This document shows, piece after piece, positions 27,626 through 35,135 of a DNA stretch of 35,331 bases; the stretch's first letter is position 1; each line of letters begins with the position of its first letter. Position numbers and translations under genes: made by a program. Source of the DNA: an uncultured Bacilli bacterium (lineage in GTDB: Bacteria > Bacillota_I > Bacilli_A > RFN20 > CAG-449); the NCBI GenBank assembly GCA_944332525.1, contig CALVKD010000047.1, forward strand, positions 1 through 35,331, read 5' to 3'. The notes beneath the pieces were generated by a model that did no database searches, was not told the origin of the DNA, and saw only the letters and a program-made list of their open reading frames with translations.

Positions 27626-28414
27626 ACTACTTTCTCCTGCTTAATTTCGACATATCATAAACAATAAAATATTCATATGTCTAATACAAATCATCAGCAA
27701 TTTCTTCTTCTAATTCTTATCAATCTTTGTCAACTTGTTAACTACATTAAAGATTAACTATCATAATATCCTATTATATCTAAAAATAAACTTAAATCAT
27801 CAATAAATGAAGCTAATTAATTTTGTATTTTCTTAGTTAATCCCAAGTATCGTGCTTATATTTTACAACAAATTTATAAAGAAATTTCAATATAAGAATT
27901 TTTTTGTTATATCTTTTATGAATCCATATAGATTTTCGTTTTCATTCTATAAAAATCTAATAGCAACTTGTTAGCAATAAAAATTATAAATCTAATATTA
28001 TTATAGTTATAGTCACAAGAATTGCTTTTGTTATTAAAACTAAGGCCTTTATCATTGTATATTTAGTCATAATATGAACCTCTGAAGGAGAGCTGGGTAA
28101 TTGGTATCTAATTCAACATCTATCAAATAATTTCATTTTGTTTAATATCTAAGTTTGTCATCATTTATTACTTTCTATCTTTTCCAATATTGAGAAGCAG
28201 TTGTTTTATTATCATATAATAACTACTTTTTAAATAATTTATAAATAAATAATCTACAACAATTTTGCAAGAATTTCTTCTAGCGATTCTTGTAAATTCA
28301 ATCTCAATATATTTTTTTCTTTTTCTAAAATGTTTTATTCATACCTTGTCATTGCATGTATATATTGCTCTAAAGAGACTATTTATTAGTAATAAAGACA
28401 CTATTATAAAATAA
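27626..28414 (-). other. Gene-poor AT-rich stretch with possible remnants
   Basis: No convincing full gene is present. A 28-codon reading frame with a fair ribosome-binding site lies at 27984-28070 (listed separately). At 28168-28331 the minus strand can be read as two coding-looking pieces joined by one frameshift (ending L-E-E-I-L-A-K, then V-V-D-Y-L-F-I-N-Y-L), which may be the vestige of a lost gene. The rest should include the promoter of the transglutaminase-like gene. TTGACA at 27728-27733 (minus) has no good -10 at a normal distance. Confidence 0.5.
27984..28070 (-). CDS. Candidate 28-residue hydrophobic peptide
   Basis: An ATG at 28068-28070 is preceded eight bases upstream by AGAGG. 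It opens a 28-codon frame starting M-T-K-Y-T-M-I-K and ending in a stretch rich in I, V, T and L (one membrane-spanning segment, then L-D-L). Such short hydrophobic peptides include type I toxins and small membrane regulators, but nothing ties this one to a family and no antisense RNA can be demonstrated. It may be a chance frame in AT-rich DNA. Confidence 0.25.
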   Translation of the reverse strand: MTKYTMIKALVLITKAILVTITIIILDL

Positions 28415-28438
28415 AAGAGCTCATATTTCAGAGCTCTT
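28408..28438 (-). terminator. Terminator of the CNNM/CorC operon
   Basis: AAGAGCTC and GAGCTCTT form a perfect eight-bp stem around an eight-base loop, followed on the minus strand by TTTTATTTT. It lies 25 bases past the stop of the small membrane protein gene. Confidence 0.85.
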
Positions 28439-28462
28439 GATTAGTACAAATAAACTTTATAA

Positions 28463-28675
28463 TTATTCTTTCTTTTTTATAATGTAAATTATTCCTATTA
28501 TAAGTGGAATAGCAAACACATATGTGGAATAAAAGAAAATATTCCAAAATAGATTAAATGTATCATTTTTAGGAAAAGGAATATAACGTAAAATCTCCAT
28601 TACCATACCTAACAGAAATGAAATTATGAAAAGTATAAAGAAAATACATAATATGATTTTCATAGTTTTTTTCAT
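28463..28675 (-). CDS. Small two-helix membrane protein downstream of the CNNM/CorC pair
   Basis: This 70-residue protein begins M-K-K-T-M-K-I-I-L. It has two predicted helices, about 6-28 and 42-65, separated by a short loop with R-Y-I-P-F-P-K-N-D, and ends in K-K-K-E. The ATG at 28673-28675 is chosen because AAGGAG lies about ten bases upstream; an upstream ATG would place that ribosome site inside the coding region. It follows the second CNNM gene by 60 bases and precedes the terminator, so it is probably the last gene of that operon. No family is recognised; it could be a subunit or regulator of the transport pair, by context only. Confidence 0.6.
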   Translation of the reverse strand: MKKTMKIILCIFFILFIISFLLGMVMEILRYIPFPKNDTFNLFWNIFFYSTYVFAIPLIIGIIYIIKKKE

Positions 28676-28735
28676 GTTTTTCACTCTCCTTTCTGCCATA
28701 AGCACTATATAACTAAAGCTTTTGGAAAATAATTA

Positions 28736-30058
28736 TTAATTATCTTCTTCTTTTTTTATCTTAGTAACTAATAATTTTTCAATTGATTGATTCTTATCTA
28801 AAGCGAGAACTTTTAATTTATATCCTGATAATTCAACCTCATCACCTAATTTAGCAAAATTATCATCTAATAATTCAATACAATAACCACCTATTGTGAC
28901 ATACTCAGTATCGATATCTTCATAATCAATCGAGAACAATTTACAAAAATCTTCTAAATTAAAGGATCCATCAACTATATATGATCCATCTTTTCTTATA
29001 GAATACATCGCGTCAACATCATCTTTTTCATCCCAGATATCGCCTACGATTTCTTCTAGAATATCTTCCATTGTTAAGATACCTTCAATTCCTCCGTATT
29101 CATCGATAATTAAAGCAAAGTGTTTCTTTTCTTTCTTAAACACTTTTAAAATATTATTAATCTCAGCTGAACGAGGGAATCTCAAAGGTTCTATCAATAA
29201 TTTTTTTAAGTCAATCGGTTCTTTTTTAAGTTTCAAAATCATCAATTCCTTAGTTGAGACATAACCGATTATATTATCTATAGTATCTTTAAATACTGGC
29301 ACTCTAGAATATTTAAATAAATTAGGATTGTTAAGACTTTCCTCGATATCATCTTCAATATCTAAAGCGTACATATCTACGCGAGGAGTCATTATTTCAT
29401 AAGCTTCCGTCGTGGTGTAGGTGATCGCATCATGAATAATTTCAGCTTCCTCTTCATCGAGAGTTCCTTGTTTTTCAATATCATCAACCATCTCGTGTAA
29501 ATCATCTTCAACAACTTCTATATCCTCAATATACTTATTGAAAGGATAAGCGATTAAACTTCCAAAAGATGAGACGACAAAAGTGATTGGAGTCAAAATA
29601 TAATTTAAGCAATTTATCACTTTTGAATATATTAATGTCATCTTTAAATTATAGATTTTACCTAATGATTTTGCGATTATCTCTCCAATTGTGATTTTAA
29701 TAATTAAGATAATCATAGAAGCTATGAAACCCCAAGTCTCCGCGATAGATATAATGTTAGTTTCATCTCCACCTAAGATTAAATAGCAAAGATTGACACC
29801 TAATAAAGTTGCAACGGAATCTAAGCAGGCATTAATTGTGTCATTTAATAATAAGATTGTTGAGATGGTCTTATCATAATTAACAGTTAATTTCTTAGCC
29901 CTAGCGATTCTTTTTTGCTGCTTTTTATCAGTTATTAAATCATATCTTAAAGGATTAATTGATCCATAAGCCATATCTGAAGAAGAAAAGAAAAAAGATA
30001 AAGATATCATCACAAAAAGGACTATTGCGTATATGGCTATTAATATTTCTCTAGACAT
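28736..30058 (-). CDS. CNNM/CorC-family (hemolysin-like) membrane protein with CBS and CorC_HlyC domains
   Basis: This 440-residue protein has three regions: a CNNM (DUF21) membrane domain (about 1-185), a CBS pair (about 220-340, including M-T-P-R-V-D-M-Y and D-E-Y-G-G-I-E-G-I-L-T-M-E-D-I-L-E-E-I-V-G-D-I), and a C-terminal CorC_HlyC domain (about 350-430). Members such as CorC/MpfA are linked to Mg2+ efflux; the CBS pair binds adenine nucleotides. The usual S-x-S-E of the first helix reads S-S-S-D-M-A here, a conservative change. Its start overlaps the preceding paralogue by eight bases. It is the second gene of a three-gene operon. Confidence 0.92.
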   Translation of the reverse strand: MSREILIAIYAIVLFVMISLSFFFSSSDMAYGSINPLRYDLITDKKQQKRIARAKKLTVNYDKTISTILLLNDTINACLDSVATLLGVNLCYLILGGDETNIISIAETWGFIASMIILIIKITIGEIIAKSLGKIYNLKMTLIYSKVINCLNYILTPITFVVSSFGSLIAYPFNKYIEDIEVVEDDLHEMVDDIEKQGTLDEEEAEIIHDAITYTTTEAYEIMTPRVDMYALDIEDDIEESLNNPNLFKYSRVPVFKDTIDNIIGYVSTKELMILKLKKEPIDLKKLLIEPLRFPRSAEINNILKVFKKEKKHFALIIDEYGGIEGILTMEDILEEIVGDIWDEKDDVDAMYSIRKDGSYIVDGSFNLEDFCKLFSIDYEDIDTEYVTIGGYCIELLDDNFAKLGDEVELSGYKLKVLALDKNQSIEKLLVTKIKKEEDN

Positions 30059-31166
30059 GACGAGTCTCCTTCTTTAATGAATCAAAAGGATGTTCATCGA
30101 TATCATCTATCAAGACCTCTAAAAGATCTTCCATTGAGATGATTCCTAGCAAGGTTTCCTTATCATAAACTAATCCAAGATGAACTTTTTCTTTGTTTAA
30201 AACATCAAAAGCTTCATCGATATTCATGCTTGCATCTATCTTCACCACATCTTCTAAAATCGAACGAATTTCAAGATGAGGATCTCGCGTATACTCTTCA
30301 AAATAAGTCTTTAAAACTAAAATACCTACAATATTTTCTTTAGTTTCTTCATAGCAAGGAATTCTAGAGTACTTAGAATTAATAATCTTTTGATTTACTT
30401 CATCGATAGTGATGTTATCGATATCTATCATAGTAACATCTTCAATTTTTATGTATTCGTCTTTTACTTTTTTAGACACGAATTCAAAAGCATTTTTTAA
30501 AATCTCTTTTTCATTATTTTCAAATAATTTTTCTTTATCATCCTCATCTTCTTCATTTATCGCCTGCGAGGCTACGTGAATTAAATCTTCTTTAGTTAAT
30601 AAAGAATCCTCTTTAATTTTAAATAATTTATGAACAAGAGCTAAGATTCCCTTAAATAAAATAATTATAGGAAACAAAATTATATTCGTAATCGTCACAG
30701 GGTAAGCCAAAATTACCGCGAGGTGATTTGGTAAAGTCTTAGAAAGTATTTTAGGAACTGTATCTGAAACAATATAGACTAAAAATGCCATGACAATTGT
30801 TGAGACGATAGCCTCAATTCCATCCGCCCAACCTAAAGCAAGTGACATATTATAAAAAAGCATCGCTGAAAGATAAGACATGAAGGTTTGAACAATATTA
30901 TTACCGACTAACACGGTAACTAATGTGTTATCAAACTTCTCTATCAGTCTTACGATTAGCTTAGCAGTAAAGTTATTTTTGCTAGCTTTAGCTTTAAAAT
31001 GATATTTATTACAGTTAGTGTAGGCATTTTCAGATGCTGAATATATTCCAGAGATAATTAACAATATAGCGATGATGACCCATACAAGGTAGCTAGGCAT
31101 TCCTAGCACCGTAGGTTCTTGAGCATCAGCTGTTAAAGTAGTAAAGCAACATATCGGAATTTCCAC
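30051..31166 (-). CDS. CNNM/CorC-family membrane protein lacking the CorC_HlyC domain
   Basis: This 371-residue protein is a paralogue of the next gene. A CNNM (DUF21) membrane domain (about 24-200) includes Y-S-A-S-E-N-A-Y (42-49). A CBS pair follows (about 240-360, S-K-Y-S-R-I-P-C-Y and G-I-I-S-M-E-D-L-L-E-V-L). It stops soon after, at H-P-F-D-S-L-K-K-E, without the CorC_HlyC domain. The start is GTG at 31166 with AGGAGG about a dozen bases upstream; no ATG fits better. It is the first gene of the operon and is divergent from the K+/H+ antiporter. Two unlike CNNM halves encoded together suggest a heterodimeric divalent-cation transporter, by inference. Confidence 0.9.
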   Translation of the reverse strand: MEIPICCFTTLTADAQEPTVLGMPSYLVWVIIAILLIISGIYSASENAYTNCNKYHFKAKASKNNFTAKLIVRLIEKFDNTLVTVLVGNNIVQTFMSYLSAMLFYNMSLALGWADGIEAIVSTIVMAFLVYIVSDTVPKILSKTLPNHLAVILAYPVTITNIILFPIIILFKGILALVHKLFKIKEDSLLTKEDLIHVASQAINEEDEDDKEKLFENNEKEILKNAFEFVSKKVKDEYIKIEDVTMIDIDNITIDEVNQKIINSKYSRIPCYEETKENIVGILVLKTYFEEYTRDPHLEIRSILEDVVKIDASMNIDEAFDVLNKEKVHLGLVYDKETLLGIISMEDLLEVLIDDIDEHPFDSLKKETRHV

Positions 31167-31274
31167 GATTGAAAAGTCCTCCTTTAGTTTAAAATCATAA
31201 AAAAGAATCTATATTTTTTCAAGTAATTAACATAAAATTGCAAAGAATATGATAACTAAATAGCAAATATAAGT

Positions 31275-31289
31275 TATAATTCCTTTGCT
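31275..31289 (+). promoter_or_regulatory. -10 element immediately before an SD-less start (leaderless candidate)
   Basis: TATAAT at 31275-31280 ends nine bases before the ATG at 31290, so transcription should start within a few bases of the start codon. The intervening TCCTTTGCT contains no ribosome-binding site. The -35 is poor. Confidence 0.5.
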
Positions 31290-32975
31290 ATGAATTATAT
31301 TGCTTTGCTTCTATTACTTGGAGTTGTAATCGCCCTTTGCATCTTCATAAATAAAGTCTCCGACAAATTTAAAATACCATCCTTATTACTGTTTATCGGT
31401 TTAGGATTAATTTTTGGAGTGATTTTTAGATTAGTAAATCTAGGTAATTTTACTGAATATAATATTGGAAACGTCGTTTGTTCAATCTTATTAGTTTTCG
31501 TGATCTTTTTTGGAGGATTTGGGACGAATTTTAAAGCTGCTAAACCGGTTATCAAACAATCTATAGTTCTTTCATTAGTGGGAACTTTAGCTACCGGATT
31601 TTTATTAGGCGGAGTAGTTTATTTAATCTTCATGATATTGCCTTTTGGTAATATTTCCTTTTTAGAAGCTTTACTCATCGGCGCGGTTATCTCTTCTACC
31701 GACGCAGCTTCGGTGTTTGATATTTTAAGAAGAAGAAAGCTAAATTTAAAATATAACACCGCGTCTATGCTAGAAGTTGAATCTGGATCAAATGATCCGA
31801 TGTCATATTTATTAACCTTTATTCTAGTGAGCCTTCTCTCCATTAATTATGGTATTAGCAATGATTCCTATGCTTGGTATAAAGTTATCATAATGTTTAT
31901 TTCTCAAATCGGTCTAGGTGCGATATCTAGAGTTGGATTTGGTCTATTAGGTGTCTTTATTTTAAAAAAGACTAATCTATCTTCCTCGCATGGCTCAACT
32001 TTATTTTTATTAGCTTTAGGTCTTATATCCTATTCTCTACCATCGATTTTACCTCCTGCTTTTGCTGGTAACGGCTATTTAGGATGCTATATTGCTGGAT
32101 TAATTTTAGGTAATTCTAAAATTCCTGAAAAAAGAGAAAGCGTTAAATTCTTTGATAATGTCACTTCTATCTCTCAAATGATCATCTTCTTCTTATTAGG
32201 TCTTTTAGCTACTCCAGAATGGTTGATAAAAGTTGAGACTTTAGTCCCTGCTGTATTGATTTTTATCTTATTAACTATAATAATTCGACCTTTAGTGGTC
32301 TTTTCAATCTTAGCCCCAACTAAAGCTAAACTAAATCAGATAGTATTAGTTGCTTTTGGAGGACTCCGCGGAGTCGCTTCCATAGTCTTTGCAACCTATG
32401 CGATGAGCATGCTTGGTGAAGATAATTTACCTTATGATATCTTTTCTATCATCTTCATCGTCGTCATCTTATCCTTAGTCTTACAGGGAAGTTTTTTACC
32501 AAATGTAGCCACGAAATTAGATATGATTTCTTTAAATGACGATGTCATGAAAACATTCAACGATTACACGGATGAAAAAGATATTTCCTTCTTTAAATTA
32601 AACATTACTAAAAATCATTCTTGGTGCAATAAGCTTTTAAAAGAATGCGTAACTCCTAAAGATTTTTTGATTGTATTAATTATGCACGATGGGAAAGCAT
32701 CAGTCCCTAACGGTAACTCAATAATTTTAGAAAATGACTCTTTAATCTGCTGCGCGCCTTCATTTAATTCCGACGAAGAAGGGTTCGATCTTTCTGAAAT
32801 TAACGTCATCAAAAATTCGCCTTTTATCAACAAGCATATCTATGAAACCGAATTACCTAAAGGAACATTGATCGTCTTAATCAAACGTAACGGAAATAAT
32901 ATCGTTCCAAATGGAATGACTGTGATATTAGAGGAAGACACTTTAGTAACTTTAAATATTAATAAATCAATTTAA
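31290..32975 (+). CDS. CPA1 K+/H+ antiporter (NhaP2/CvrA-like) with two C-terminal RCK_C-like modules
   Basis: This 561-residue antiporter has about twelve helices in the first 405 residues. Conserved features are S-S-T-D-A-A-S-V-F (135-143), the ion-binding E-S-G-S-N-D-P (164-170, Asp169) and G-G-L-R-G (357-361). The cytoplasmic tail has two RCK_C (TrkA_C)-like modules, about 434-490 and 503-556, each with V-P-N-G followed by I-L-E-x-D-[ST]-L. RCK_C modules bind small ligands (for example c-di-AMP in some relatives), so gating by ligand is likely. This family exports K+ (or Na+) in exchange for protons. It is divergent from the CNNM operon and converges with a lipoprotein gene whose stop is three bases away. 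Confidence 0.92.
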   Translation: MNYIALLLLLGVVIALCIFINKVSDKFKIPSLLLFIGLGLIFGVIFRLVNLGNFTEYNIGNVVCSILLVFVIFFGGFGTNFKAAKPVIKQSIVLSLVGTLATGFLLGGVVYLIFMILPFGNISFLEALLIGAVISSTDAASVFDILRRRKLNLKYNTASMLEVESGSNDPMSYLLTFILVSLLSINYGISNDSYAWYKVIIMFISQIGLGAISRVGFGLLGVFILKKTNLSSSHGSTLFLLALGLISYSLPSILPPAFAGNGYLGCYIAGLILGNSKIPEKRESVKFFDNVTSISQMIIFFLLGLLATPEWLIKVETLVPAVLIFILLTIIIRPLVVFSILAPTKAKLNQIVLVAFGGLRGVASIVFATYAMSMLGEDNLPYDIFSIIFIVVILSLVLQGSFLPNVATKLDMISLNDDVMKTFNDYTDEKDISFFKLNITKNHSWCNKLLKECVTPKDFLIVLIMHDGKASVPNGNSIILENDSLICCAPSFNSDEEGFDLSEINVIKNSPFINKHIYETELPKGTLIVLIKRNGNNIVPNGMTVILEEDTLVTLNINKSI

Positions 32976-32978
32976 TTA

Positions 32979-33950
32979 TTATAACGCGCGATAATCAGAT
33001 AATTTTAAATCAATAGTTAAATTATCTTCTTCAACGACAAATGTTGAATTTCCTGTGCTATTTACTGTAAAAGAATAATCTGGGCTGATTTGCTTTGGTT
33101 CTAAAGCAATCCAAATTCGATCTGAAACTTCCTCGCCTTCTACAAACACTTGAGCAAAGTATTCATGACCGACAGCGTATTTAATATTTTCCATGCTAAC
33201 TGAAGTATAAGTGTCACTTATCTCAATTGGGACTTGTTTCACTTGGTCAGCTGAATAGCCATAGACTTCTTCGCTAGGCGCGTTATCACCGATTGAAAAA
33301 GTAATTGAAGTAATATTTGTTGAGTTTTCTTCAATGATCGTATCTAAACCTGTTAAATCAACATTAAGATTTAAATTATAAGTATCTACCTCAATCGTTC
33401 CATATTCTTTAATGGTTATATCTACGCATATAACTGTGTTTTTGCTAATCGTAGATGAGCCATTATTTGGATGAACTTGAATTTTGAGTTTTGATTGACC
33501 TGGTTTTACTTTTGTTCTATCTAATTCTACATCTATCGCGTATATTTCATTGCTTCCTGAAGAACCAACAATATCAGAATTTTTAACAATATCTAAGGAT
33601 ACTGAACCTTCTGGTAACACATCTTCATTTTCAGCGATTATTTTGGTTTCTCTATCTAATAATCCGGTGCAGCCATTCCAGGTTTGATCCGTCATCAAAC
33701 GGATTGTAGCTTCTGGAGGAAACTGATCATCCTCCGCGGCTGTAGAAAATAAAAAGCTAGATTCAGCTACCGAAAGACCATTATCCTCAGTAACAATGGT
33801 AAAATCTTCTTGAGGAATCGATGTTTCCTCAGTTGTTTGAGAGGTAGTAGATTGAGAGATTAAGGCTATAGAACTTGTCTGAGAACCATTACAAGCAAAA
33901 AGCATGGTTAGTAATAATAAAGAAAGTGAGCTTTTAATAATTTTCTTCAT
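32979..33950 (-). CDS. Lipoprotein, unknown function
   Basis: This 323-residue lipoprotein has the signal peptide MKKIIKSSLSLLLLTMLFAC (lipidated Cys20) and a Ser/Thr/Gln/Glu linker to about residue 48. The mature domain is beta-rich and acidic, without recognised motif; one segment (A-T-I-R-L-M-T-D-Q-T-W-N-G-C-T) is unusual in having a Trp and Cys together. AGGAG lies seven bases before the ATG. It is monocistronic and faces the antiporter gene tail to tail. Its architecture resembles the lipoproteins at 5620-13304 and 17320-21683, but the linker is shorter and the lipobox is F-A-C-N rather than A-A-C-G. Confidence 0.82.
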   Translation of the reverse strand: MKKIIKSSLSLLLLTMLFACNGSQTSSIALISQSTTSQTTEETSIPQEDFTIVTEDNGLSVAESSFLFSTAAEDDQFPPEATIRLMTDQTWNGCTGLLDRETKIIAENEDVLPEGSVSLDIVKNSDIVGSSGSNEIYAIDVELDRTKVKPGQSKLKIQVHPNNGSSTISKNTVICVDITIKEYGTIEVDTYNLNLNVDLTGLDTIIEENSTNITSITFSIGDNAPSEEVYGYSADQVKQVPIEISDTYTSVSMENIKYAVGHEYFAQVFVEGEEVSDRIWIALEPKQISPDYSFTVNSTGNSTFVVEEDNLTIDLKLSDYRAL

Positions 33951-33971
33951 AATAAATCTCCTGTTTTTTCA

Positions 33972-34001
33972 ATTATATATGCTTTTAAAGGAATTTAAAA
34001 G
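33972..34001 (-). promoter_or_regulatory. Promoter with inverted repeat before the lone lipoprotein gene
   Basis: On the minus strand TATAAT (33972-33977) lies 16 bases from TTTAAA (33994-33999). The -35 half is part of a perfect inverted repeat, CTTTTAAAGGAATTTAAAAG (33982-34001; eight-bp arms, four-base centre), a plausible operator. Confidence 0.45.
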
Positions 34002-34044
34002 TAGGCGAGTTATATTTGCTACATTAAATAGAAATTGCAATATA

Positions 34045-34406
34045 TTACATTTTCTTTTCAAATCGAAAAAATAAATTATTTTCTATAGGAATATTGCCAG
34101 AAGTTTCTCCTTTTTGATGCGGATCACAATGCTTAGGAGAAAAAAATTCTACTATTTTAAACCCTAAGCAATTTACATAAAAATGGATATTTCTCTTATC
34201 GTAATATGGGTATGGGTCACCCACATTTTCGTGCTAGGAAATTTATCTTCAATTGCTTTGAATAACTTGTATCCAATTCCTAAATTTTGATATTGGTTGC
34301 TAACATATAATAAATCTAATGAATTCATTTGGGTCTCCTCGTTAATTAAAACGACAGCTTTCATTGCTTGAAATGAATCATCCCATAAGTTCATTTGGTG
34401 AATCAT
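34045..34406 (-). pseudogene. GNAT acetyltransferase, frameshifted and N-terminally short
   Basis: The first piece contains the acetyl-CoA-binding stretch of GNAT enzymes: L-Y-V-S-N-Q-Y-Q-N-L-G-I-G-Y-K-L-F, then W-V-T-H-T. Adding one base at the C3 (GGG at 34208-34210 on the plus strand) restores P-Y-Y-D-K-R-N-I-H-F-Y-V-N-C-L-G-F-K-I-V-E-F-F, the usual GNAT ending, which then runs to a stop at 34045. The N-terminal strand and helices before the first beta sheet are short or missing, probably lost where the gene now abuts the neighbouring remnant. It is very likely non-functional. Confidence 0.75.
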
Positions 34407-34414
34407 TTTAGTAC

Positions 34415-34819
34415 CTACCAGTATCCATTTTTATTTGCACCTATTCGTGCAATTATTCCAGAATATTTTAATTGTTTTAAATTCTTTTTTACTCCTGGTT
34501 CAGACAAACCGGTAATTACCATTAATTGATTTATAGTAACATTTGGATTATTTCTAATTGCAGAAATTATTTTTTCTTTAGTGCCATTTACTTTATTGGA
34601 TACTTTATTAGATACTATAAACTTATTTACTTCAATTTTTTCGAAAGGAATTGTAACTATTATTCTATTTTTTTCAATTTTAATTGAATCTTTTCCGTAT
34701 CTACCAACAATTTTTGGATCTCCTCTACCTGAACGTTCACTGATTCTTAGCTGAAGAAAAATAGAAGCAAGAACATCATTAACTGGTAAACTAGCACCAC
34801 TATAAAAAGCCCTTCTCAT
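34415..34819 (-). pseudogene. C-terminal stump of an AlbA/HATPase_c_4-type ATP-binding regulator
   Basis: The 134-residue frame opens with V-N-D-V-L-A-S-I-F-L-Q-L-R-I-S-E-R-S-G-R-G, followed by P-K-I-V-G-R-Y-G, which is the C-terminal part of the GHKL-like (HATPase_c_4) domain of AlbA_2 regulators, then a winged-helix end (about 80-134: T-K-E-K-I-I-S-A-I-R, V-T-I-N-Q-L-M-V-I-T-G-L-S). The usual 300 or so residues before it, including the AlbA_2 domain, are absent, and nothing upstream restores them. It is most likely a 5'-truncated remnant. A standalone small winged-helix protein is the alternative. Confidence 0.6.
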
Positions 34820-34896
34820 CCTGATCCAATAATTAAAAAAGTCCGATATTATTAGATGAACCCCGTAACGGATTAAACTAATTCAGGCCAAAAGTA

Positions 34897-34933
34897 AACC
34901 TCATCCAAGAGTTTATAGCTCAAGGGTGAGGTT
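34897..34933. terminator. Hairpin between the regulator remnant and the small hypothetical gene
   Basis: AACCTCATCC pairs with GGGTGAGGTT (one G-U pair), with an inner GAG/CTC pairing in the loop. Read on the plus strand it is followed by GTTTTGTTATTT; on the minus strand by TACTTTTGG. It could terminate the 34940-35331 operon, though the minus-strand T run is weak. Confidence 0.5.
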
Positions 34934-34939
34934 GTTTTG

Positions 34940-35128
34940 TTATTTAATTACAGGTCCTAAATTAACAGCAACATTCGGAACATCTAATTTTATATCCGTA
35001 GGAAATGAATAATTACCATACTCATCAAAAACTTCTGCATTATTTTCAATTTCTTTTTTTTTGCCGTAATTAAGCATAATCAAAGCTTCTTCTACAGAAA
35101 TTAACTTAATATTGTCGTCTTGTTTCAT
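34940..35128 (-). CDS. Small hypothetical protein in operon with an SDH-family proteinase
   Basis: This 62-residue soluble protein of unknown family begins M-K-Q-D-D-N-I-K-L-I-S-V-E-E-A-L-I-M-L and ends V-A-V-N-L-G-P-V-I-K. A helix with E-E-A-L-I-M-L-N-Y-G-K-K-K precedes an acidic, Tyr/Pro-containing tail. The ATG at 35126-35128 is chosen because AGAGGT, inside the end of the upstream proteinase gene, gives a normal ribosome-binding distance. It starts seven bases after that gene's stop, so translation is probably coupled. A partner or regulator of the proteinase is possible, by context only. Confidence 0.65.
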   Translation of the reverse strand: MKQDDNIKLISVEEALIMLNYGKKKEIENNAEVFDEYGNYSFPTDIKLDVPNVAVNLGPVIK

Positions 35129-35135
35129 TTTAGTC

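Noticed and set aside
27680-27696. TTAGACATAT upstream of the transglutaminase-like gene, matching half of the feo operator
   Set aside because: Only one arm matches and a ten-base AT-rich match is expected by chance at this window size.
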